Shown here: positions 1 through 7,868 of the stretch, one piece after another
How the letters are laid out: every line of letters begins with the position of its first letter
Position numbering within the stretch: the stretch's first letter is position 1
The notes under the pieces: generated by a model
Told to the model about the DNA's origin: nothing
The model's database searches: none
What the model saw: the letters and a program-made list of their open reading frames with translations, nothing else
Origin: a bacterium
Lineage (GTDB): Bacteria > Planctomycetota > UBA1135 > GCA-002686595
Reading direction: 5' to 3'
Assembly: GCA_024226735.1 (NCBI GenBank)
Contig: JAAELL010000327.1
Span: 52,616-116,615, forward strand
Length of the DNA stretch: 64,000 nt
Translations under genes and position numbers: made by a program

Positions 1-991
1 TGTCCATGCCCATTTCCATGTCCATGGCCACGGCGGCTTCGCCTTCGAGCTCGAGCGAGTGGATGACGCCGGCCTTGATGTTCCAGAGCATCTGACCCTT
101 GGTCTCGAGCGCGAACTCGACGTCGACGCGGTCGATGTTCATGTCGACGCCCTCGGGGGCTTCCTCGGCGATCATCTCTTCGATCAGGTCGCTCATGTCG
201 CGGGCGGTGTCGATCTCGATCGAGAGCTCGATCACGGCCACTTCGGCACCGTCGACTTCACGCGTCTCGGCGAACTTGGCGGTCGCCTCGCCCTCGAGCA
301 TGTCGGCGAGCATCTCGCGCATGTCGGCCATCATCGTCGGGTCCGGGCCACCGCCCATCTCCTGGCCGTCCATCTCGATGTCGATCTTGAGGTCGCCACC
401 CGGGGCGAGGATGTCGACCAGACCCGAGAGCTCGATGTCCCAGCTGTCGCCTTCGGAGACTTCGTCCTCCGGGAGCAGACCGCGCAGGTCCATGTCCTCG
501 ATCAGGTTCTCGAGCAGCTCATCGTCGCCTTCGTCGTCGCCGAAGGAGAGCTTGTACTCGTCCGCGTCCCCGTCCCAAGCGAACGTGATCGTCTTGCCTT
601 CGAGCTCGGAGGAGCCCGAGCCGGTCGCGGTCTCGTCGTTGGTCTGGCCCATCGCCTCGACCGTCATGTCGACTTCCATGTCCTGCGAGATGGTGTCGTA
701 CGAGCGCTTCAGCTTGGCCGGCCTGCCGTCCTTCACGGAGACGTACTCGTCACTGACGGTGACGATGTGCGTCATCGTCATGTCCATCTCCATCTGCGGC
801 ATCATCGGGTTCTCTTCGCCGTTCATGAGCATGCTCATGTCGTCGAGCCCGAACTTGACCGTGTTCGTGAACGTCTTCGTCAGCGTGCTCCCGTCGGCGG
901 GGGAGAACTTGACCGAAGCGGCCTTCGGGGTGAAGGCGAACAGGGCAGGGGCTCCGAGAGCGATGGCGAGGAGAGTTTTGGAGTGTTTCAT
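1..991 (-). CDS. Secreted Met/Asp/Glu-rich protein, C-terminus cut off by window edge
   Basis: Reading the minus strand from an ATG at 991 gives an uninterrupted frame of about 330 codons that runs off the left edge. It opens with a signal peptide (MKHSKTLLAIALGAPALFAF) and continues as a very acidic, methionine-rich chain with segments such as MPQMEMDMTMTH and EMLADMLEGEA. No catalytic motif was recognised. The general pattern (secreted, beta-rich, acidic, a conserved GDSW around the middle) recalls uncharacterised planctomycete exported proteins, but I do not name a family. The 3' end is outside the window, so length and any C-terminal sorting tail are unknown. Confidence 0.75.
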   Translation of the reverse strand, partial: MKHSKTLLAIALGAPALFAFTPKAASVKFSPADGSTLTKTFTNTVKFGLDDMSMLMNGEENPMMPQMEMDMTMTHIVTVSDEYVSVKDGRPAKLKRSYDTISQDMEVDMTVEAMGQTNDETATGSGSSELEGKTITFAWDGDADEYKLSFGDDEGDDELLENLIEDMDLRGLLPEDEVSEGDSWDIELSGLVDILAPGGDLKIDIEMDGQEMGGGPDPTMMADMREMLADMLEGEATAKFAETREVDGAEVAVIELSIEIDTARDMSDLIEEMIAEEAPEGVDMNIDRVDVEFALETKGQMLWNIKAGVIHSLELEGEAAVAMDMEMGMD

Positions 992-1463
992 GTGGGAGGC
1001 GGGTGTCGGTTTCGGGTGGTCGTGCAGGGGCAGTGCGCAGGGCGGGTGGGGAACCCCTCAAAGGAGCTCGTTTTTTTCCTAGGTGTGACCTGGAGGGGTC
1101 TCCAGGGCTACCTGGGGGACGGTCGACGGCGGGTCCGGTTGAGATTTCCCACCGGCTCGTCAACCGTCGTCGACCGTCTATTCCATTGGAGCTCTCGTTG
1201 TCTCCACGTAGAGAACCGGCGGTGGACCGGAACAACTCCGCGCAGGTCACGCGCAAGGACGGTGCGACGGGGATCGATGGCGTCGACGGCACGAGCTACG
1301 GGCGGGATCTGGAGGTGAGCCTGCGGAGCCGGTTCAAGCCGGGGGACCTATCGTGCCCCCATCGGACTCGTCCGGCACGCTTCCGAGCGCGCAGCGCTCG
1401 GCCACTTCTCACCCCGGTGCCCTGCACCGATCCCCGTAGCCGAAACCCCATCGACACGAAAAA
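992..1463. other. Intergenic stretch without a supported gene
   Basis: This lies between the start of the left-edge secreted gene and the terminator of the M36 peptidase gene. Open frames here are short and lack protein-like composition. It must hold the promoter of the left-edge minus-strand gene, but no convincing -35/-10 pair was seen. GTCGAC hexamers recur around 1120-1180 without forming a regular array. Confidence 0.5.
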
Positions 1464-1493
1464 GGCGCGGTCGAGCCCAAGCTCGACCGCGCC
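1464..1493 (-). terminator. Intrinsic terminator of the M36 peptidase gene
   Basis: A perfect 13-bp inverted repeat (GGCGCGGTCGAGC, loop CCAA) lies 18 bases beyond the peptidase stop. On the minus strand the stem is followed by a T run (the plus strand has AAAAA just left of 1464), the classic Rho-independent layout for transcription leaving the gene at 1512. Confidence 0.85.
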
Positions 1494-1511
1494 CACTAAG
1501 CCGTCAACGTC

Positions 1512-4500
1512 TCAGTCGCAGAACTCGATCCGCAGAGCGTTGGACAGGTTGTTCCCAGCCGGGCCACCGCTCGGGTCGCGGTACCAGAACTGGAAGTTCC
1601 ACGTCGACCCCGGGTTGATCTGCGCGGCGGGTGCCGGCGGATTCGCGAAGTCGAGCTGCAGGACGGCCTGACCGAGCAGGTCGGTCTGGAGGGCCGGCTG
1701 AATCCGGTAGAACGTGTTGTCGACGCAGAGCGTGCCGTCGCCGACCGGAAGGGTCGTCTGGTTCAGGCCGTAGAGGAACAGGCCGAACTGGAACGCCGGA
1801 GCGCCGCCGACGAACAGGTTGGCGTCGTCAGCCGAGATGCTCTGGGTCCCGAAGAAGCTCATCACGGCGCCGGTGCCGGCCGAGTTCGGCGTGGTCCCGC
1901 AGTACTCGACCGGGGCCGGGCACGTCGAGATGACGTCGACGCCTTCGACGTCGTCGATCGCCGCTTCGACGATCGAGCCGGTGCCGAGGTCGGACGCGCG
2001 GAAGCGCAGGCGCATGTTCCCCGTCAAGGGCAGGACGGAAGCGACCGAGAAGTCGTGCTGGAACCAGCCGCCGCTCGCTTCGTTGCCGGTCGGGCCGACG
2101 GTTTCGACGGCGGTCCAGGTGGAGCCGCCGTTGTTGGAGAGGTCGATGCGGAAGATGTCGCTGTTCGGCGCGCCGCCTTCGTCGTTCGAGTACCAACGCC
2201 AGTAGCTGATGCGCGGGCTCGTGAAGGTCGACATGTCGAAGATCGGGGACAGGAGCGTCGTCGTGCCACCGTCGACGTCGTTCGTTCCGACGCTGGCGCC
2301 AGGCGCGGCTTGGCCGGTGAACCAGCAGTTGACGCCCGGAGCCGACGTGTGGTCGTTCTCCGACTGGGCGGCGGTGCCGTTCGGGTCTCCGCGGACCCAG
2401 ATGCCGGTCGTCGCGTTGTCACCGGGGCCGCCGGCGGACCAGCCGCCGTCGCCTGCTTCTTCGAAGTCGGTCGAGAACCAGGTCTCGAGGACACCGACGA
2501 GGAAGTTCAGGCTGTCCCCCGGAGCGTCCTCGGGGAACGTCTCCGTGTTGCCGCCGTTGTCGTTGGCCGAGACGTAGTAGCGCACGTCTGCGGGCGAGGG
2601 CGTGCCGGGGATGATGCCCTGGTAGGAGTCGCCACCCAGGGGGATCATCGGTGCCGAGAGGAACGGGCCGCTGTTGACGCTGTAGAACAGCTCCGTCGCG
2701 GTGATCGGGGGCGCATTGACGGCCGAGATGTCGGCGTTGACGAAGTACGGACCGGTCTCGTCGGTCGTGTCCGGAAGGTCGGTCACGTTGGTGATCACGA
2801 CGAAGTCCAGGTCGATGCCCGGGAAGCCCTGCTCGCGGAACGCGCTGTCGATCTCGCCGTAGTTTGGCGTACCGTTGCCGATGTTGCCGTCGTTGTCGTC
2901 CAGCGTCAGCCACTGGGTCTCGATGATCGAACGGATCTGGGTCTGGTTGAAGGAGTTCATCCAGCCGCTGAAGACCTGGTCGGCCGTCATGTCGCCGAGC
3001 GTGTCGCCGAGCGCGGTGTTGAGGTTGCGGCGTACTTTCCATGCCGCACCCATCCAGACTTCACCGTTGGCGTGCACGCCGCCGTGGCAGCCGGGGTTGT
3101 TGTCGCCGCAGAACTGGCGCGAGTTGGTGCCGGTGCGGACGAAGCCGCCGCCGGTCGTGAAGAACTCACCGACGATCGGGTTGTCGTAGATGTACATCGC
3201 GAAGACGTCGGCGTTGCCTTCGCCCATGCCGTCGCTGCCGTTGCCGGTGCCGTAGCGCACGTTCATCCAGTGGCCCCACTCGTGGGCCACGACCGTCGAG
3301 TACGCCGTGTTGTTGCAGCCGCCACCGGCGCGGAAGAAGTTGATCGAGCCGCCGTTGAAGAACGCGTTGCAGCTCGAGTTCTGGTTGACGTTCGTCGTCG
3401 CCAGGAAGTCGCCCGTGTTGTCGCCCGGGTTCGTGTCGCGGATGAAGTCGCGCGCGATCCCGACGTGGCGCATGCCGTTCGCCTGGCCGGTGATGAACTG
3501 GCTCGGGCTCGGGTTCATCAGCAGCGTGTTGTTCGTGCCGCTGATGTTGTTGAAGGTCACCGTGTAGTCGGTGCCGGCGTCGTTGTTGACGTTGGCCCAG
3601 GGACCGATGAACGTCACGGTCAGGTTCAGGGGACCGTTGACGCCGGGGTAGTTGAAGTTGCCGTCGCGGTCGGTGTTGATCGTGCCGGCCGAGCTCGTGA
3701 TCCGCACGTGGTCCGCGGGCAGCGGGGTCGGCGGGTTGCTGCCCATGTCCGGACGCGTGCCGGGCGAGGCGTTCACGTTGATCGTGCCACCGACGTCGAA
3801 GTGGTGGATGTTGTCGTCGCGACGCAGGAGCTGGCCCGTGTTCGCGTCGACCGTGTAGCGGAAGTTCGTCGGGACTTCATCATCGTGGTGATGTTCGACG
3901 TCCATCTGCCAGGCGAGGTAGGCGTTGCGCTCGCCGTCGATGACGACCTGCGCGAACGTCAGCTCGGGCGTCGAGCTGCCGGTGGCCTCGAGCCCCTGCG
4001 TGTCCTGGAAGATCGCGATCGCGGACGCGGCGGCGTCCTCGCCCGAGATGGCGGTTTGCGCCGAAGCGCCGGCCATGTTCGGAGCGCTGGTCGAGTGCAC
4101 GGAGAGGAGCTCTCCGGCCAGGTTCATCAGGACGTTGACGCGGCCGTTTTCGACCGGGACGCCGGCGACTTCTTGGTCGAGACGGACCGTCATCTTGTCG
4201 GTGCCGTTGCCCGTGCCGAGCGGCAGGAACAGGACGCGCTCGTTCACGAGTTGGCCGCCGGGGATGCCGTGCATCGACTCGCTCTGGCCCACGTAGTCGC
4301 GGGCGAGGGCGAACCACTCCGCGTCGCTCTGGGGCGTGAGAATCGGCTGCGCGGAGCCGCCGTAGAGCATCTCGAGGTGAGCCGTCGTGGGGTCGACGTG
4401 CGTGCGCCAGTTGGTGCCGTGCTGGGCTTGCCAGCGCGGAAGCTCGATATCGAAGTTCGGTCCGTTGATCCGATGGCCGTCACCCGTGTCGTTGTTCGAA

Positions 4501-4565
4501 ATGTCTTGAGCGAACAGGACGGGACTTGCTGCGGCCACCAATGCGAGGTGGGCGATCTTGGTCAT
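1512..4565 (-). CDS. Secreted M36/fungalysin-like zinc metallopeptidase with C-terminal tail domain
   Basis: A 1,017-residue protein. The start chosen at 4565 gives a clean signal peptide (MTKIAHLALVAAASPVLFAQ); upstream in-frame codons are not protein-like. Order of parts: signal peptide; FTP/PepSY-like propeptide (about 30-260); catalytic domain with HEWGH at 428-432 and the probable third zinc ligand Glu449 in GMGEGNAD, the M36/M4 arrangement; Ig-like and MAM/beta-sandwich segments; then a last ~135 residues that begin with two cysteines (CPAPVEYC) and carry WNFQFWYRD near the end. Similar tails occur at 29929, 18275 and 63583. It is predicted to be exported, autoprocessed and to degrade extracellular protein. 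The tail may anchor or sort the protein (inference). Confidence 0.88.
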   Translation of the reverse strand: MTKIAHLALVAAASPVLFAQDISNNDTGDGHRINGPNFDIELPRWQAQHGTNWRTHVDPTTAHLEMLYGGSAQPILTPQSDAEWFALARDYVGQSESMHGIPGGQLVNERVLFLPLGTGNGTDKMTVRLDQEVAGVPVENGRVNVLMNLAGELLSVHSTSAPNMAGASAQTAISGEDAAASAIAIFQDTQGLEATGSSTPELTFAQVVIDGERNAYLAWQMDVEHHHDDEVPTNFRYTVDANTGQLLRRDDNIHHFDVGGTINVNASPGTRPDMGSNPPTPLPADHVRITSSAGTINTDRDGNFNYPGVNGPLNLTVTFIGPWANVNNDAGTDYTVTFNNISGTNNTLLMNPSPSQFITGQANGMRHVGIARDFIRDTNPGDNTGDFLATTNVNQNSSCNAFFNGGSINFFRAGGGCNNTAYSTVVAHEWGHWMNVRYGTGNGSDGMGEGNADVFAMYIYDNPIVGEFFTTGGGFVRTGTNSRQFCGDNNPGCHGGVHANGEVWMGAAWKVRRNLNTALGDTLGDMTADQVFSGWMNSFNQTQIRSIIETQWLTLDDNDGNIGNGTPNYGEIDSAFREQGFPGIDLDFVVITNVTDLPDTTDETGPYFVNADISAVNAPPITATELFYSVNSGPFLSAPMIPLGGDSYQGIIPGTPSPADVRYYVSANDNGGNTETFPEDAPGDSLNFLVGVLETWFSTDFEEAGDGGWSAGGPGDNATTGIWVRGDPNGTAAQSENDHTSAPGVNCWFTGQAAPGASVGTNDVDGGTTTLLSPIFDMSTFTSPRISYWRWYSNDEGGAPNSDIFRIDLSNNGGSTWTAVETVGPTGNEASGGWFQHDFSVASVLPLTGNMRLRFRASDLGTGSIVEAAIDDVEGVDVISTCPAPVEYCGTTPNSAGTGAVMSFFGTQSISADDANLFVGGAPAFQFGLFLYGLNQTTLPVGDGTLCVDNTFYRIQPALQTDLLGQAVLQLDFANPPAPAAQINPGSTWNFQFWYRDPSGGPAGNNLSNALRIEFCD

Positions 4566-5000
4566 GTCGACAGGAAGAGAGGTTGGAGAGTTGCTGGGAA
4601 CGAAGAGAGAAGTCCGCCGCGCATACACGCGGCGGAACCCGGACCGAGCCGCGATCCGGGAGATGGAGAGAGTGGAGAACGTGGGGGAAGGGAGAGAGCG
4701 GGGGCTCCCCCGAGTAAGGAACTGTACCGTCCTGAAGCAGGAAACACGGTGCTGTGTCCGTGACATACGACGCGCGACATGCCGCGGGAGTTCCCGTGCT
4801 CCTTCGCGCGACGCGCGAATCCCGTCGCGAGACGAGCAGCTCGTGTTGTGACGGCCTAGTGCTAGCGTGTTCCCTGCGTTCGTGTTTCCAGTGTTGCGCG
4901 CGAACCTCCACAAGACCGCGATCGCGATACACTGTTCGAACGTCACAAGAACGGGCTAGCAACGCTCGAACCCGTTCCCGTCAGATCCCGAGCCTCTCCC
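4566..5000. other. Divergent intergenic region between M36 peptidase and selenoprotein genes
   Basis: This 435-base region must carry promoters for both flanking genes. Apart from a hairpin in the peptidase leader (4613-4636), nothing firm was seen. Frames that cross it are extensions of neighbouring genes or have shadow-like composition. Confidence 0.5.
4613..4636 (-). promoter_or_regulatory. Hairpin in the 5' leader of the M36 peptidase gene
   Basis: A perfect 9-bp inverted repeat (TCCGCCGCG, 6-nt loop) ends about 47 bases upstream of the ATG at 4565. It could affect mRNA stability or attenuation. There is no T run, so it is not a standard terminator. Function is inferred only from position. 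Confidence 0.35.
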
Positions 5001-5222
5001 ATGAAGATCACGATCGAGTACTGCGTCCAGTGAAACTACGTGCCCCAGGCGGTCGGTCTGACCGCCGAGCTCGAGCAGGCACTGCAGGACGTCGAAATCG
5101 AACACGTCGAGTCATCGGGCGGTGTCTTCGAGATCACCGTCGACGGCAAGAAAGTGCTCTCAAAGCGAGCCGAGGGACGCTTCCCCGCGTACCTGGAGGT
5201 ACCGATCCCGATCAGCACCTGA
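5001..5222 (+). CDS. SelW/Rdx-family selenoprotein (UGA-encoded Sec at codon 11)
   Basis: Translating from the ATG at 5001 gives MKITIEYCVQ, an in-frame TGA at 5031-5033, then NYVPQAVGLTAELEQAL and so on to a TGA stop at 5220-5222, 73 residues if UGA is read as selenocysteine. The result is a whole SelW/SelT/SelH-like (Rdx) thioredoxin-fold protein: CxxU (Cys8-Sec11) after the first strand, then the family's GGVFEITVDGKKVLSK and GRFP segments. Cysteine homologues have CxxC here. A SECIS-like hairpin follows the UGA (5048-5066). Without readthrough only a 10-residue peptide would be made. Predicted role: a cytosolic selenol redox protein, partner unknown. No SD is visible. No selA, selB, selD or tRNA-Sec lies in the window. 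Confidence 0.88.
5048..5066 (+). promoter_or_regulatory. Bacterial SECIS element inside the selenoprotein gene
   Basis: A perfect 7-bp stem GGCGGTC/GACCGCC closes a GGTCT loop. The loop begins 22 nt after the UGA, within the known bacterial SECIS distance range, and has G at its first positions as the consensus requires. The loop letters equal the GGUCU of the E. coli fdhF SECIS that SelB contacts. The bulged U of fdhF is not evident. Confidence 0.82.
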
Positions 5223-5251
5223 TCGGGCCGCGTCCGAGATTCCCGAAAGCA

Positions 5252-5289
5252 AACGAACGCGCCGCGGTGCTCCCCGCGGCGCGTTCGTT
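5252..5289 (+). terminator. Terminator-like hairpin after the selenoprotein gene
   Basis: A 16-bp perfect inverted repeat (AACGAACGCGCCGCGG, 6-nt loop) starts 30 bases after the stop. No long T tract follows, but stem length and position fit transcription termination. Confidence 0.65.
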
Positions 5290-5351
5290 CGTTCGTTGGC
5301 TTGAGTCCGTTGTGGATCAGGGTGTGTTGAAGGGGGTGATCGTTCTGCGCT

Positions 5352-5447
5352 CTACAGGGCGTAGAGCACGAGCCCGATCACCAAGGCAAAGAGGAGAGCC
5401 GTCGTCGAAGTCGGCGCGGCCCCCCGATTACTCGGTTGCGAAGCCAT
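5352..5447 (-). CDS. Possible 31-residue single-pass membrane peptide
   Basis: From an ATG at 5447 the minus strand encodes MASQPSNRGAAPTSTTALL followed by FALVIGLVLYAL and a stop. The last 15 residues form a plausible transmembrane helix. The frame extends upstream to 5561, but that part is not protein-like. It sits between the selenoprotein terminator and the SGNH gene. There is no SD and no recognised homologue, so it may be spurious. Confidence 0.3.
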   Translation of the reverse strand: MASQPSNRGAAPTSTTALLFALVIGLVLYAL

Positions 5448-5685
5448 GGTGTGATGCGGGGAGAACTCGGGGATTGCCTGTCCAATCAATACCACAATCT
5501 GCCGCCCCCGGGGCGCCGTTCGCGGCTTCCGTCGAAGCGCACGAACGCGCGCATGCCTCAAAGCAAGACTCGCTCACAAGCGGTTGTGTTTGGACGTCCC
5601 GGAATGCCGAGGGAATGGGGCCGGCGGGCAGCCTCACGGGGCCGCAGTGGCCTTCGCCGCCCCGTGTGGGGATACTCGGACCCCG

Positions 5686-7566
5686 ATGTCTCTTTCCAAA
5701 ATATCGATCGCTGCGTTGACCGGTGCGCTCGCTTGTGCCGTCGGGTGGTTCGTCCTGCGCGGCGACCCGGTCGACCCGGACCTCGGTCTCGTGGACAAGC
5801 GCGCGGAGCTCGACCGAGTGCTCGCCGCGCGCGCGGGCGCCGCGGGATCCAACGTCGGCCTCGACGGGACGTTCGCGGTCGAGCCGGTCGACGAGGAGAC
5901 GGCGCGGCGGTTGTTCGTCATGAACAACCCCAACTTCCGCTACGACCCCGACGCCTACTACGGCTTCGTCCCGCGCGTCGACGAGAGTTTCGAGTGGCCC
6001 GAGCACCCCGGACAGAGTTGGCGCCGCGTCACGAACGGTGACGGTCTGCGCGAGGACGACGAGCGCGGGCTGCGCGACGGCGATCCGCGCGTGCTCGTCA
6101 TCGGCGATTCGCACGCCGAGGGCGCCTGCAACAACCCCGAGTCGTTCGCGAATCGCCTCGAGGCCCTGCTCGCGGATCGGCATCCGGACAAGGCGCCCAA
6201 CGTCCTCAATACGGGTGTCGTCGGCTTCTCCTTCTACAACTACCTCGGTGCCATCGGTCGCGAGATCGCGGCCGAGCCCGACGTCGTCGTCGTCGCGGTC
6301 TACGGCGGCAACGATTTCGTCGAGACGCTGGCTTCCCACCACTACTTCCGCGGCAGCCAGCTCCCGCCACGCCGGGTCGACTATTGGGACAAGATCGATC
6401 GGGCGATCGCGGTCTCGAACAAGGCACTGGCGCAGGGGCTCAACCAGGTCCTGTACTTCCAGGAGCATCCCGATCAGGTCGACTTCGCGCTCGAGGCGGC
6501 GCTGGCGACGGCGCGCGAGGTGCGCCGCATCACGGAGCAGCACGGTGCGCGGCTCGTCTACGTCTACATCCCGCCTGCGTTCGAGGCGGGCTGGAGCGAG
6601 CTCGACGCGCTCCGCGAGCGCGCGATGCGCGAGCTCGATCTGACGCCGGCCGACCTCGAGGTCGCGCGCCGCATCGCGCAGCGCTTTTTCGCCGGGCTCG
6701 CCGAGCTCGAGATCGCCTACCTCGACATGGGCAGTCGCTTTCGTGCTCAGGAGCGACCGATGTACTGGAAGCGCGACCTGCACATCAACCTCGACGCCCA
6801 CAGCCGAATCGCCGCGGAGCTCGACGGCTGGATCGCCGGAACGATCGCCGACGATCGGCCCAGCGGCGTAGCGCCCAGCGTGCGCGCCCCGGGCCCGTTC
6901 CGCGAGGTCGCCGAGGACGGTGTCGTGCTCAGCGAGGGGGCGTTCGACGGCGAGGGGCGCCGGCACGGCGAGTGGACGCGGCGCTACGCCAACGGCGAGC
7001 TGCGCGCGCGCGGGACGTACGAGCACGGCCGGCGAGTCGGCGAGTGGCACTGGTGGTACGACGACCGCGGGCTGAAGAAGATCGGCAGCTACGTCGGCGG
7101 CTACCAAGACAGCGAGTGGCTCGAATACCACCGTGGCGGCGCGGACAAGAGCCGCGGGACCTGGCGCTTCGGCGAGCCGGACGGTCCTTGGATCGAGCTC
7201 GACGCCGTGGGCAACCGCGTCACCGAAGGGCAGTACGCGGCGGGCGAGCGAGACGGCGAGTGGCGGATCTACTACGGCGCCGAGGACGCCGGCAAGCTCG
7301 ACCGCGTCGCCACGTTTCAGGGCGGCGGCCTCGATGGTCCGTTCGAGAAGTGGCACGCGAACGGCGTGCAGCTGTGGGACGGCGCACACGCCGAGGGCAA
7401 ACGTGACGGTCCGTGGCTCTTTCGCCATCCGAACGGCGAGAAGCAGGAGGAAGGGACCTTCGACGCCGGAGCGCGCGTTGGGCAGTGGTCCTTCTGGGAC
7501 GAAGCCGGAGTGCTCGATACCGAGCGCTCGGGACGCTACGAGGCCGGTGAACGAGTCGGCGACTGA
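5686..7566 (+). CDS. SGNH/GDSL hydrolase with C-terminal MORN-like repeats
   Basis: A 626-residue protein starting at the ATG at 5686 (MSLSKISIAALTGALACAV, a membrane anchor or uncleaved signal). Residues ~130-380 are an SGNH hydrolase: block I GDSH with nucleophile Ser142, block III GGND at 207-210 and block V DLH at 364-366. From ~410 the chain changes to repeats of the HGEWxxxYxNGxLxxxGxY type (YwqK/MORN-variant), about nine copies to the end. The enzyme part resembles lipases, acylhydrolases or alginate/peptidoglycan O-acyl esterases, so the substrate is unknown. It probably acts outside the membrane, with the repeat fan as a binding surface. The last residues are GERVGD, a partial repeat, so the repeat array ends abruptly. 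Confidence 0.85.
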   Translation: MSLSKISIAALTGALACAVGWFVLRGDPVDPDLGLVDKRAELDRVLAARAGAAGSNVGLDGTFAVEPVDEETARRLFVMNNPNFRYDPDAYYGFVPRVDESFEWPEHPGQSWRRVTNGDGLREDDERGLRDGDPRVLVIGDSHAEGACNNPESFANRLEALLADRHPDKAPNVLNTGVVGFSFYNYLGAIGREIAAEPDVVVVAVYGGNDFVETLASHHYFRGSQLPPRRVDYWDKIDRAIAVSNKALAQGLNQVLYFQEHPDQVDFALEAALATAREVRRITEQHGARLVYVYIPPAFEAGWSELDALRERAMRELDLTPADLEVARRIAQRFFAGLAELEIAYLDMGSRFRAQERPMYWKRDLHINLDAHSRIAAELDGWIAGTIADDRPSGVAPSVRAPGPFREVAEDGVVLSEGAFDGEGRRHGEWTRRYANGELRARGTYEHGRRVGEWHWWYDDRGLKKIGSYVGGYQDSEWLEYHRGGADKSRGTWRFGEPDGPWIELDAVGNRVTEGQYAAGERDGEWRIYYGAEDAGKLDRVATFQGGGLDGPFEKWHANGVQLWDGAHAEGKRDGPWLFRHPNGEKQEEGTFDAGARVGQWSFWDEAGVLDTERSGRYEAGERVGD

Positions 7567-7868
7567 ACAGTACCGTGTCGCACACCTTGTCCCACTCCCG
7601 GACCACGGACGCGCCGGCCTCCAGGCGCGCACTGCCGCGCGAGAGAAAGCATCCTGACATCTGCACGGGGTCGACCCACGCCTCGAAGGCCCGGTCGATG
7701 GGGCGGCAGTCTGGCTGGTCTGGACTACGAGCGCCGTGGGGCGCCTCCGCGCTGGGGGAAACTGGCATCTGGCCAGACCTTAATCTGTCGTGAGGCGGGT
7801 GTCGGTCCAAAGAAGGCTGGAGGCGCGAAGGCCACACTCGCTATCCTCCCGGGTTGCCCGAGCCACAA

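Noticed and set aside
2055..4763. Long plus-strand frame across the M36 peptidase gene
   Set aside because: Antisense to a clearly conserved metallopeptidase; composition is repetitive Val/Arg/Ala/Asp with no domain.
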